DNA of 64,000 nt from JACVRW01 sp963813495 (GTDB taxonomy: Bacteria; Actinomycetota; Thermoleophilia; Solirubrobacterales; Thermoleophilaceae). Positions 15,167 through 23,621 of the stretch are shown here, in pieces. The stretch's first letter is position 1, and the number at the start of each line of letters is the position of its first letter. The position numbers were made by a program, and so were the translations under genes. The notes under the pieces are model-generated. The model worked only from the letters and a program-made list of their open reading frames with translations, did no database searches and was not told the DNA's origin. The stretch is taken from positions 434,001-498,000 of the forward strand of contig CAWEZC010000005.1 of assembly GCA_963813495.1 (NCBI GenBank), in the 5' to 3' direction.

Positions 15167-16867
15167 GTGTTCCGCAGTACCTGGATCCTGGCCGCGCTGC
15201 TCGTCTGCGCGGCCCTGGGCGCCCCCGCGGCGCTTGCCCAGCCGAACGTGGTGGTCGTCATGACCGACGACCAGACCGCGGCCAGCGTTCCGGCGATGCC
15301 TCAGACCAACGCGCTGCTGGGCGGCGAGGGCACCCGCTTCGACCAGGCCTTCGCGAGCTTCCCACTCTGCTGCCCGTCGCGCGCCACCAATCTCACCGGT
15401 CAGTACGCCCACAACCACGGGGTGCTCCACAACTCCGGCACCTTCGGCGGCTTCAAGGCGCTCGACAACACGAGCACTGTGCCCGTCTGGCTCCAGGCCG
15501 CGGGCTACCGCACGATGCACGTGGGCCGCTACCTCAACGGGTACGAGTACCGCGACGGGATCCCCGCCGGCTACAGCGACTGGTACGGAAGCCCCCACTC
15601 CGGTGCCTTCAACTACTCGAGCTGGAAGGTCAACGAGAACGGGGTGCTGCGCTCCTATCCCGGCGAAGCCCGTCCCGGCGAATATCAGACCGACCAGTCC
15701 ACGCGGCGCGCCGTGGGCCTGATCGAGGAGGCCGCCCCGTCCGAGCGTCCCTTTTACCTGTCGCTCTGGTACGTCGCCCCGCACCGCGGCAAGCCGCGCG
15801 ACAGCGACGATCCGGCGAGCCCGGGCACCCCCTCCCCCGCGCCGCGCCACCGCGACGCCTATGCCGGACTGTCGATGCCCCGGCTTCCGAACTTCAACGA
15901 GAAGAGCATGTTCGACAAGCCCCAGGTGGTGGCCGACCGCCGGCGCTTCACCCCCGACAAGGTCGCGGGCATCGAGGAGAACTGGCGACAGGAGCTCGAG
16001 AGCCTGCTGGCGGTGGACGAGGGAGTCGCTCAGATCGTCGACGCCCTGCGTCGAACGGGCGAGCTCGAGAACACCTTGATCGTCTACCTGTCGGACAACG
16101 GCTTCATGCACGGCGAGCACCGGGCGCTGGCCGAGAAGGTGCTGCCCTATGAGGAGTCCATCCGGATCCCTCTGCTGATGCGCGGTCCGGGGATCCCGCG
16201 CGGGCGCGTAGACCAGCGGATGGTGGGGAACCTCGACGTTCCCGCCACCATCCTCGACGCCGCCGGGGTGGCCCCCTGGCGCGTGCTCGACGGCCGGTCC
16301 CTGCTCGGCCTGCTCGCCGATCCCGGAGCGGAGTGGGGTCGCGACATCCTGATCGAGAACGGCAACGGGGCCAATGGCGTGCCCACCTACCGCGGGATCC
16401 GCACCTACCGCTTCCTCTACGTGGAGCATCGGACCACGGGCGAGTACGAGCTCTACGACCTGCTCGAGGACCCGTTCCAGCTCCAGAGCCGTGACGGCCA
16501 GGAGCGTTACCGAGTTGTCCAGCGTGAGCTCAAGCGCCGGTTACGAGCGCTCGACCGCTGCGCGGGACCGGCCTGCTCCTCCCACCCGCGCCTCAAGCTG
16601 CTGGTGCGCTCGCACGGGCGGCCGGTCACGAGCTGCGTGCGCACTGACCTGCGTGTACGCGTGGGTGGCTCAGAGGGCGACAACGTGCTGAAGGCCGACT
16701 TCATCGTGGGTGGCAGACGGGTGGGCCGGGTGCTCGAGGCGCGGGCGGTGGAGGACATTCCTCGCACCGCGATCCGCCGCGCCGGGCGTTTCCGGCTGCG
16801 CGTGCGGGCGGAGACCGAGGACGGCCGGCGCCTGACCCTCGACCGGGTGCTGCGCGCCTGCTCATGA
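15167..16867 (+). CDS. Exported type I sulfatase, first of a tandem pair
   Basis: A 566-residue sulfatase with a Sec signal peptide (WILAALLVCAALGAPAALAQ, residues about 5-24). Seen: VVVMTDDQTA with the metal-binding Asp pair, and LCCPSRAT with the CxPSR signature, whose first Cys would be changed to formylglycine; YLSDNGFMHGEH supplies the second metal-binding Asp-Asn pair. A C-terminal module of about 110 residues with four Cys follows the catalytic domain. GTG at 15167 directly precedes the signal peptide; no strong ribosome binding site. The stop overlaps the next gene's ATG. Substrate not known; related enzymes cleave sulfate from glycans or aryl compounds. Confidence 0.9.
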   Translation: MFRSTWILAALLVCAALGAPAALAQPNVVVVMTDDQTAASVPAMPQTNALLGGEGTRFDQAFASFPLCCPSRATNLTGQYAHNHGVLHNSGTFGGFKALDNTSTVPVWLQAAGYRTMHVGRYLNGYEYRDGIPAGYSDWYGSPHSGAFNYSSWKVNENGVLRSYPGEARPGEYQTDQSTRRAVGLIEEAAPSERPFYLSLWYVAPHRGKPRDSDDPASPGTPSPAPRHRDAYAGLSMPRLPNFNEKSMFDKPQVVADRRRFTPDKVAGIEENWRQELESLLAVDEGVAQIVDALRRTGELENTLIVYLSDNGFMHGEHRALAEKVLPYEESIRIPLLMRGPGIPRGRVDQRMVGNLDVPATILDAAGVAPWRVLDGRSLLGLLADPGAEWGRDILIENGNGANGVPTYRGIRTYRFLYVEHRTTGEYELYDLLEDPFQLQSRDGQERYRVVQRELKRRLRALDRCAGPACSSHPRLKLLVRSHGRPVTSCVRTDLRVRVGGSEGDNVLKADFIVGGRRVGRVLEARAVEDIPRTAIRRAGRFRLRVRAETEDGRRLTLDRVLRACS

Positions 16868-18504
16868 GGATCGCGGCCGCGCTGCTGGCGTTCGCTGCCC
16901 TGCTGGCGTGCGCTTCGCCCGCCACGGCCGGCTCCGCTCAACAGCGTCCCAACATCCTCGTGCTGATGACCGACGACCAGACGCTCGAGTCGATGCGCGT
17001 GATGGAGGGCACCCGGCAGAGCCTCGGCGCCGAGGGCGCCACCTTCGAGCGGGCCTTCGTCTCCAACGCCCTGTGCTGTCCTTCGCGCGCAACGCTGTTC
17101 AGCGGCCAGTACTCCCACAACCACGGGGTGCTCGGCAACAGCCCGCCCGACGGCGGCTACGCGCGGCTCGACAAGAACGAGTGGCTTCCGGTGTGGCTGC
17201 AGCGGGTGGGCTACCGAACCATCCACATCGGCAAGTTCCTCAACCGCTACGGCGTGGACTCCCCGCCCACCGAGGTACCGCCCGGCTGGAGCGAGTGGTA
17301 CGCCTCGGTCGACCCCTCGACCTACCGCTTCTACGGCTACACGCTGAACGAGAACGGCCTGCTCAACACCTACGGCATCGATCGCAACCCGCTCTTCTAC
17401 TCGACCGACTACTACGCCGAGCGGGCGGTCTCCGTGGTGCAGCGGATGGGTGAGACGCGCACGCCATTCTTTCTCTCACTGGCCTTCCTGGCGCCCCACG
17501 GCGGCGGCCCGCGCGACGCCGATGACCCGCCCGGACTGGGGACCCCCTCGCCCGCACCGCGGCACATCGACCGCTTCGCCGGGGAGCCCTTGCCCCCGTT
17601 CGCCGCGTTCAACGAGGCCGACGTGTCGGACAAGCCGAGCTTCATTCAGGCACGCCCACCGATCGCAGCGGCGCGCGCACGGGCGATCGAGGAGAACTAC
17701 CGCCAGCGCAACGAGTCGCTGCTGGCCGTGGACGAGGCCGTCGTACGCATCGTCGAGGCGCTGCGAGCCGAGGGCGAGCTCGACGAGACACTAATCCTGT
17801 TCACCTCCGACAACGGCTTCTTCCACGGCGAGCACCGCTTGCCCAGCGGCAAGGTGCTCGTCTACGAGCCTTCGATCCGGGTGCCGCTGCTCATGCGCGG
17901 TCCGGGCGTGCCGGCCGGGGCGCGGCGGCGACAGCTCGTGACCAACGCGGATCTCGCGCCCACGATCCTCGACGCGGCCGGGGCGCGCGCGACCAAGCCG
18001 CAGGACGGGCGCTCGCTGTTCGGGCTGCTCGAAGACCCCGGGCGCGAGTGGGGCCGCGACCTGTTGATCGAGGGCGCACCCGGCGTGAACCAGCCCGCGT
18101 TCGACGCCCTGCGGACCTACCGCTACGTGTTCGTGCAGCACGCCAACGGCGAGCGCGAGCTATACGACTTGGAGCGTGACCCCGACCAGCTCACGAGCCT
18201 GCACGCCGATCCGGCCTACGCGCGGGTCCAGGCGGAGCTGGCCGCGCGGCTGGGCACGCTGTCCATCTGCCAGGGGCGCGCCTGCCGGGTGCGTCCCACG
18301 ACCCGCCTGGCCCTCACGGGCTGCCGGGCCAAGGTGGCCGGCAGAGGAGTCGAAGAGGTCCGCTTCCGCAGCGCGCTGAACCGCCGCGACCAGTCCCGGC
18401 CCTTCCGCGCCGCGGTGGCCGGCCGGCGGCTGCGCGCGCGGGTGCGCACGGCCGACGGGCGGGTGGTCACGCTCGACCGGCGGCTTCCGCCGGCCTGCCG
18501 CTGA
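16864..18504 (+). CDS. Exported type I sulfatase, second of a tandem pair
   Basis: A 546-residue paralogue of the upstream sulfatase. The N-terminus (MRIAAALLAFAALLACASPATAG) is a signal peptide; LLAC could serve as a weak lipobox, or cleavage may follow ATA. Seen: ILVLMTDDQT, ALCCPSRATLFSGQYSHNHG with the CxPSR formylglycine site, LFTSDNGFFHGEH. It has the same kind of Cys-bearing C-terminal extension (CQGRACRVRP ... CR), though diverged. It starts inside the first gene's stop (ATGA), so both are made together. Its last 38 bases overlap the convergent lactone-oxidase gene. No formylglycine-generating enzyme is encoded in this window. Confidence 0.9.
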   Translation: MRIAAALLAFAALLACASPATAGSAQQRPNILVLMTDDQTLESMRVMEGTRQSLGAEGATFERAFVSNALCCPSRATLFSGQYSHNHGVLGNSPPDGGYARLDKNEWLPVWLQRVGYRTIHIGKFLNRYGVDSPPTEVPPGWSEWYASVDPSTYRFYGYTLNENGLLNTYGIDRNPLFYSTDYYAERAVSVVQRMGETRTPFFLSLAFLAPHGGGPRDADDPPGLGTPSPAPRHIDRFAGEPLPPFAAFNEADVSDKPSFIQARPPIAAARARAIEENYRQRNESLLAVDEAVVRIVEALRAEGELDETLILFTSDNGFFHGEHRLPSGKVLVYEPSIRVPLLMRGPGVPAGARRRQLVTNADLAPTILDAAGARATKPQDGRSLFGLLEDPGREWGRDLLIEGAPGVNQPAFDALRTYRYVFVQHANGERELYDLERDPDQLTSLHADPAYARVQAELAARLGTLSICQGRACRVRPTTRLALTGCRAKVAGRGVEEVRFRSALNRRDQSRPFRAAVAGRRLRARVRTADGRVVTLDRRLPPACR

Positions 18505-19792
18505 CAGCCGGGCCCGCGCCCACCGGTCCGAGGACGCGGCGCAGGTAGTCGTTCTCGAACCGCCCCTCCGGGTCGAGCTCGCGCCGCACCTCGGCGAACT
18601 GCTCCCAGCCGGGGTAGCGGGGCGCGAGCGTGGCCGCCGACTGATAGTGGCGCTTGCCCCAGTGAGGGCGCCCGCCGTACTCGTCCATGATCGCCTCGAC
18701 GCCGCGGAAGTAGGTCTCGTACTCCATGCCCAGGTACTGGTGCACGGCGATGTAGGCGGTCGGGCGCCCGGCGGCGCTGGAGAGAAGGGCGTCATCGGGA
18801 GCGGTCACGCGCAACTCGATGGGGAAGCCGATCGGCAGACGCCGGCGCTCGATCAGCGCGAGCACACGCTCGAGCGCCTCGGCGGCGTGCCTGCGCGGGA
18901 TGCCGTACTCCATCTCGGTGAAGCGCACGAGCCGCACGTTGGCGTAGACGCGGTTGCTGGCGTCGAGGTGCTCGGCGCGGCCCATCAGCGCGGCGATGCG
19001 GCGGTTGAGCGATGGGACCAGCGCCGGGAAGCGCCGGCCCAGGCGGCAGGCGAGGCCGAGTGCCGCGTTCTCGAGCACCACGTCATGCAGGAAGGCCTGG
19101 ACGCGTCCCGGCGGCTGCGGCTCCCGCCGGGTGCGCTCGGAGGTGAGCGTCAGCGCCGTCCGCGTGTAGGGCATCACGAAGGCCTCCCAGTGGTCATGGG
19201 CGTCGGCGTGCGCATCGAGCCGGGGCAGCACGTCGTCGAGCGGGCGGGGCTCGTCGATGCGGTGAATGGTGAAGGCGGGAACGCAGCGAAGAGTCACCGC
19301 AGAGATCGCGCCGAGCGCGCCGAGGCCGACCCGCCCGGCGCGCAGCTGGGGACCGTCGCGCAGCTCGCGCGCGCGCCCGGTGCCGTCGACGAGCCGCAGC
19401 GAGGCCACGCGGGACGAGAGATTGCCGAAGCGTGCGCCGGTGCCATGCGTGCCGGTGGAGAGAGCGCCGGCGAGCGTCTGGGGATCAACGTCGCCCTGGT
19501 TCTCCATGGCGAGGGCGCGGACACGCAGCTGGTCGCCCAGCTGGCGCAGGGTGATCCCGGCCTCGACGGTGACCAGCTCGCCGTCGACGTTCAGGACCCG
19601 GCGCATACCGGCCATGTCCACCATCACTCCGTCGGTGCAGGCGATGTCGGTGAAGGAGTGGCCCGAGCCGGCCACCTTGACTCGCCGCGCAGCGGCCACG
19701 ATCGAAGCGAGCTCGTCCTCCGAGCGGGGGCGCTCGATGCGCTCCGGAGCGCAGCGCTGCTGGCGCGCCCAGTTGGTCCAGCGCTCGGCCAC
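18467..19792 (-). CDS. FAD-linked lactone oxidase (L-gulonolactone/D-arabinonolactone oxidase family)
   Basis: A 441-residue oxidoreductase of the aldonolactone oxidase family. VKVAGSGHSFTDIACTDG (about residues 38-55) is the FAD-binding P-loop, and its His is where relatives bind FAD covalently. The ALO C-terminal domain is complete, ending HWGKRHY and PEGRFENDYLRRVLG, both typical. The enzyme would oxidise a sugar lactone or alditol with oxygen or another acceptor. It is the last gene of a leftward set after trxB and starts 20 nt after the trxB stop. Its 3' end overlaps the convergent sulfatase by 38 nt. Which sugar is used cannot be told. Confidence 0.9.
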   Translation of the reverse strand: MAERWTNWARQQRCAPERIERPRSEDELASIVAAARRVKVAGSGHSFTDIACTDGVMVDMAGMRRVLNVDGELVTVEAGITLRQLGDQLRVRALAMENQGDVDPQTLAGALSTGTHGTGARFGNLSSRVASLRLVDGTGRARELRDGPQLRAGRVGLGALGAISAVTLRCVPAFTIHRIDEPRPLDDVLPRLDAHADAHDHWEAFVMPYTRTALTLTSERTRREPQPPGRVQAFLHDVVLENAALGLACRLGRRFPALVPSLNRRIAALMGRAEHLDASNRVYANVRLVRFTEMEYGIPRRHAAEALERVLALIERRRLPIGFPIELRVTAPDDALLSSAAGRPTAYIAVHQYLGMEYETYFRGVEAIMDEYGGRPHWGKRHYQSAATLAPRYPGWEQFAEVRRELDPEGRFENDYLRRVLGPVGAGPAVSGRPAEAAGRA

Positions 19793-19811
19793 CCCGTCCG
19801 GCCGCCGGTCG

Positions 19812-20849
19812 CTAGCCCGCGCGGGACTGGGCGGCGGCGGCCTCGGCCACGGCCTCTACTCTGTCGGGCTCAGCGGCCCAGTGAGCCTCGGGATCGATCG
19901 GCGTGTCGCGCAGGAAGGCCTCGGCGTCGAGCGCGGCCATGCAGCCCGTGCCGGCCGCGGTGACCGCCTGGCGATAGGTGCGGTCGGTGAGGTCGCCGGC
20001 GGCGAAGACTCCCGGGAGCTTGGTCTTGGTCGAGCGGCCATCCACCAGAACGTAGCCCTCGTCGTCGAGGTCCAGCTGCCCCTCCACGAGGTGCGAGTTG
20101 GGCTTGTGCCCAATGGCCACGAAGGCGCCGGAGACCGGCACGTCCTTCTCCGACCCGTCCTCGGCGTTCTCGAGTACCGCGTTGTGCAGCGAGCCGTTCT
20201 CGCCCGCCTCGAAGCGCTTGACCACATAGGGGGTCACGAGCTCGATGTTGTCCATGCTCTTGGCCCGGTCGAGCATGATGGCCGAAGCGCGGAAGTGGGG
20301 GCGCCGGTGGACAATCGAAACCTTGCCGGCGAACTTGGCCAGGAAGGTGGCATCCTCCATCGCGGTGTCCCCTCCGCCGACCACGATCGTCTCCGCATCG
20401 CGGAAGAAGGCAGCGTCGCAGGTGGCGCAGTAGGAGACGCCGCGGGCGGCCAGCTCGTCCTCCCCGGGCACGCCGAGCTTCTTCGGCTCGGCTCCCATGG
20501 CCAGCACCACCGCGCGGGTCCTGATCTCACGGCCGCCGACGGTCACCTTGTGAAGGCCGCCGGGCTCGTCCGCCAGGTCGATCGCGGTGGCGTCGTCGGT
20601 GATGAAGCGGGTGCCGAAGCGCTCGGCCTGATCGCGGAAGTTCTGCATCATCTCCGGCCCCATCACGCCCTCGGGATAGCCGGGATAGTTCTCCACGTCG
20701 GTGGTCTGCTGGAGCAGGCCGCCCCACGCGAAGCCCTCGATCACGAGCGGAGCGAGATCAGCACGCGATGTGTACAGCGCAGCCGTGTAGCCCGCCGGAC
20801 CGCTGCCCACGATGACGACGTTCTCCGGATCCCTGATCTCGATATCCAT
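19812..20849 (-). CDS. trxB: Thioredoxin-disulfide reductase
   Basis: A 345-residue NADPH-dependent flavoprotein that reduces thioredoxin. Seen: NVVIVGSGPAGYTAALY (FAD Rossmann motif), YCATCDAAFF with the redox Cys pair CATC (about residues 138-141), VVGGGDTAMEDATFL (NADPH motif), and GVFAAGDLTDRTYRQAVTAAGTG near the end. ATG at 20849 is chosen because GGGGGT lies 5-6 nt before it; an ATG at 20861 overlaps the upstream stop as TAATG and adds four residues. It follows the flippase-like gene directly. No thioredoxin gene lies next to it here. Confidence 0.95.
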   Translation of the reverse strand: MDIEIRDPENVVIVGSGPAGYTAALYTSRADLAPLVIEGFAWGGLLQQTTDVENYPGYPEGVMGPEMMQNFRDQAERFGTRFITDDATAIDLADEPGGLHKVTVGGREIRTRAVVLAMGAEPKKLGVPGEDELAARGVSYCATCDAAFFRDAETIVVGGGDTAMEDATFLAKFAGKVSIVHRRPHFRASAIMLDRAKSMDNIELVTPYVVKRFEAGENGSLHNAVLENAEDGSEKDVPVSGAFVAIGHKPNSHLVEGQLDLDDEGYVLVDGRSTKTKLPGVFAAGDLTDRTYRQAVTAAGTGCMAALDAEAFLRDTPIDPEAHWAAEPDRVEAVAEAAAAQSRAG

Positions 20850-20860
20850 GTCTACCCCCA

Positions 20861-22099
20861 TTACTTTACTTTCTGAAGTGTAGAGGAGGCTGCCCTGGAC
20901 TCGTCACGCTCGCGCTCCCACTCAGCCACGGTACCGCGCAACTGGATGAAGGCGACGATCCCGGGCGGGATCGGCAGCCAGAACGCGATCACGCGGTAGG
21001 TCAGCACCGCCGGGAAGACGATCGACTGGTCGACTCCGAACAGAGCGAAGGCACCGATCATCCCGGCGTCCACGGCGCCCACGCCGCCGGCCGGCGAAGG
21101 GATCAGGTTGGCCGCCATGCCCACGAAGAAGCCCTGCACCAGCACGGCGAAGCGCACATCGCCGCCGAAGGCCTCGAAGCTCGCCCAGAGCACGCCGATG
21201 TTGGCCGCCCAGAAGCCGACCGCTCCCACGACGGCGAGGAAGCCGCGGCTGGGGTGACGCACGTACGCGATGGCGGTGCGCACCCCGCTGGACACCGTGG
21301 CCGGGCCCTTGGCCAGGCGCTGCAGGTAGCGCGTGCGCCGATAGCCGCCGGCAAAGCGCTGGATCCGGCGCTCGACGTCCTCGGGGATCAGCGCGATCAG
21401 CAGGAAGACCGCCATCACTCCGGCGGCCACGGCCGCGGGCACGATCGTGCCGCCCACCGGCGCGTTGCCGGGCAGCACGTGCGTGCGCAGCAGGATCCCG
21501 AAGATGATCAGCGCCGAGGTGTAGACGCCGTAGGTGAGGACGAGGAAGGCGACCATCCGGCAGGCCGAGCGGCGGCGAGGCATGCCCGCCTTGCGCAGGG
21601 CCCAGTAGGTGACCGCGATGCCGCCCGCCCCGGCCGCCGAGAAGATGCGGGTTGCGGCCAGGCCGGCCATCGTGATCTGGTACGAGACACGCAGGTTGAG
21701 CCGGCGGTGGACCTCGTCATCACGGGTGCCGCCGAGCACCCCGCGAAACAGCGCCACGTAGGCCGCGAAGGCGAGCACGTTGAAGCCGACTGCGATGACG
21801 ATCCAGTACCAGACCGCGTCGCCCAGGTTGTCCACCGCCTCGTCGGCCCCGACGATCTTGGGGACCAGCACGTAGATCGCCACCACGATCAGGACGATCA
21901 GCACGAGGCCGGTGACGAGCTTGCGCGGGTCGGACAGCAGCGCCTGGAGGCTGCCTACGTCCTGATCCTCGTCGTCCTCCTCATCCTCCTCGAGATCGAA
22001 GGACGGACCCTCGTCGGGCATGAGGTCCTCGTGCTCGGCCCGGCGCCGCTCCTCGGTGCGGCGGCGCTCCTCGACCAGGCGGCGATGCTCCGCCGCCAT
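20861..22099 (-). CDS. UPF0104/LPG-synthase-TM-type membrane protein (flippase-like)
   Basis: A 412-residue integral membrane protein of the AglD/MprF-N-terminal family, lipid-handling membrane proteins often called flippase-like. The first 55 residues are highly charged (an Arg/Glu-rich helix and a run of Asp/Glu) and cytoplasmic in character; about eight membrane segments follow. The family signature GFFVGMAANLIPSPAGGVGAVDAGMIG is visible near residues 310-336. ATGA overlaps the stop of the PAP2 gene upstream, so both lipid-related genes are coupled. The lipid handled is unknown. Confidence 0.84.
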   Translation of the reverse strand: MAAEHRRLVEERRRTEERRRAEHEDLMPDEGPSFDLEEDEEDDEDQDVGSLQALLSDPRKLVTGLVLIVLIVVAIYVLVPKIVGADEAVDNLGDAVWYWIVIAVGFNVLAFAAYVALFRGVLGGTRDDEVHRRLNLRVSYQITMAGLAATRIFSAAGAGGIAVTYWALRKAGMPRRRSACRMVAFLVLTYGVYTSALIIFGILLRTHVLPGNAPVGGTIVPAAVAAGVMAVFLLIALIPEDVERRIQRFAGGYRRTRYLQRLAKGPATVSSGVRTAIAYVRHPSRGFLAVVGAVGFWAANIGVLWASFEAFGGDVRFAVLVQGFFVGMAANLIPSPAGGVGAVDAGMIGAFALFGVDQSIVFPAVLTYRVIAFWLPIPPGIVAFIQLRGTVAEWERERDESRAASSTLQKVK

Positions 22100-23013
22100 C
22101 AGCCCGCCCGCGGCTCCAGTCGCTGAACGGCCTCGGCGATCGTCCTGATCACCGGTTCGAGGCGGGGTGCGGCGCGCCAGATGCCCTCGGCCAGCGCGAA
22201 TCCTGCGAGCAGGTCGATCACGTAGTGCTCACCCAGGTACACGAGCCCAAAGCCGAGCGTCAGGGCATACACCCAGCCGACCGCGGCATGACCGGGCCCG
22301 ACCTGTGACAGCAAGCGCGCTGCCATGACTGAGGTGCCGAAGTGGAGGGAAGGCATGGCGGCAAAGGGGTTGCCCTGCAGCGAATGGTAAAGCGGGGGCC
22401 AGAGGCGTCGCCAGAAGCGCTCACCGGCATCGGCCATGATTCGCCGAACGGGCGCCATGTTGCCGTTCTCGCCGGCCCACCAGGGTGGCGCTGTGGGCAG
22501 CACCCAGTAGACCACGCAGCCCAGGTCGAAGCAGGCGGACATCATGACCGCCGAGCGCGGATAGGTATCGCGGTGGCGCAGCAGCAGGTAGGCAAGCGTC
22601 CCGTGCGGAACGAGGAACCAGCTCCAGTGGATCGCGGACAGGCCGTACTCGAGGGGGCCCACGTGACCCTCGCGGCCCAGCGAGCGCTGCAGGCGGAGCG
22701 TGGGCGGGACACCGAGACCGACGGCCCGGTCGAAGCGGATCGGATACTCGACCCGCAGGCGGCGCAGCAGCGCCTCCGGGTCGTCGTCGGGCATATCGAA
22801 ATGCGCGAAGTAAGCCCACATCTGGAGGGCGTAGATCGACGCGTCACGCAACGGGGTGCGTCGCGCGGCGAGCGCGAGCGCGGCGGGAGCCGGCCATGAC
22901 AGCGCCGAGACCACCGGGGCCCGGAGCCTCAGCCGGTGCCGGACCAGCGGCGTAACGACGCCGACCGCCACCGCAGCCCACGCGACGGTTCGCAGGGCGC
23001 GAGTGCTTCGCAA
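22099..23013 (-). CDS. PAP2-superfamily phosphatase/inositol phosphotransferase-like membrane protein
   Basis: A 304-residue membrane protein with the PAP2_3 pattern. AAMPSLHFGTSVMAA (about residues 223-237) carries the PSxH catalytic motif, and YLGEHYVIDLLAGF (about 264-277) carries the His-x3-Asp motif. Relatives cut or transfer lipid phosphate headgroups. The best in-frame start is a TTG at 23013; TATGCT lies 9 nt upstream of it on this strand. It begins the leftward set PAP2, flippase-like, trxB, lactone oxidase, and is divergent from the LPSTG protein gene with about 96 nt between them. Substrate lipid unknown. Confidence 0.83.
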   Translation of the reverse strand: MRSTRALRTVAWAAVAVGVVTPLVRHRLRLRAPVVSALSWPAPAALALAARRTPLRDASIYALQMWAYFAHFDMPDDDPEALLRRLRVEYPIRFDRAVGLGVPPTLRLQRSLGREGHVGPLEYGLSAIHWSWFLVPHGTLAYLLLRHRDTYPRSAVMMSACFDLGCVVYWVLPTAPPWWAGENGNMAPVRRIMADAGERFWRRLWPPLYHSLQGNPFAAMPSLHFGTSVMAARLLSQVGPGHAAVGWVYALTLGFGLVYLGEHYVIDLLAGFALAEGIWRAAPRLEPVIRTIAEAVQRLEPRAG

Positions 23014-23109
23014 GACCGGCGCAGCATACCTGGAGGGCCCGCAGGAGCCCCTGGCAAGGATGCGTGCAGATCAAGGAACCGGAAGGGGGTCAGCGAACAG
23101 CGTCGGAAC

Positions 23110-23613
23110 ATGACTCCTTCGCGCGTTTTCCTCCTTGTGGTGGCCCTGCTCGCCGTGGCCGTGCCGGCCTCGATCGCCCATGCCGACACCCAAACCGACG
23201 TCGCCGGCAGCGGCGGGGCTCTCGCGGCGCCGCAGGCTCAGTCCCAGGGAGGCGGCAGCGTCGCTCCCGCGCCCGCGCACGACGGCGCCTCGTCCTCGGC
23301 CCGAGCGGCGGGCGGGGGCCAGCCCAGCGCGCAGGCCGGCCAGGAGGAGGAACCCACCACCCCCGGCGGTCAGGAGCAGGGTGGCGAGGAGGAGCCCACC
23401 GGCACCGTGGAGGAGCCGGCCGAGGAGCCCGCGCAGGAGCCGGCTCAGGAAGAGGCCCCGGCCGGGGAGACCGCGCCCGCCGGGGGTACCGACTACGGCT
23501 TCCTGCCCTCCACCGGGCTCGAGGTGGGAGTGCTGGCGGCCATCGGGCTCGGCCTGCTGATGCTCGGCATCGCGCTGCGGCCGGGACGGCCCGTGCCGAG
23601 CGGGCGTCGCTAG
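23110..23613 (+). CDS. Sortase-type LPSTG surface protein, low complexity
   Basis: A 167-residue exported protein: signal peptide (VFLLVVALLAVAVPASIAHA, residues 5-24), then about 100 residues rich in Ala, Gly, Gln, Pro and Glu (repeats like EEPAQEPAQEEAP), then FLPSTGLEVG (about 135-144), one membrane helix and a basic tail RPGRPVPSGRR. LPSTG plus helix plus positive tail is the cell-wall sorting signal used by sortase A-type enzymes. No sortase is in this window. The acidic, flexible middle suggests a stalk or wall-spanning role rather than an enzyme. Start chosen at ATG 23110, the first codon before the signal peptide. Confidence 0.75.
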   Translation: MTPSRVFLLVVALLAVAVPASIAHADTQTDVAGSGGALAAPQAQSQGGGSVAPAPAHDGASSSARAAGGGQPSAQAGQEEEPTTPGGQEQGGEEEPTGTVEEPAEEPAQEPAQEEAPAGETAPAGGTDYGFLPSTGLEVGVLAAIGLGLLMLGIALRPGRPVPSGRR

Positions 23614-23621
23614 GGCGGCGA

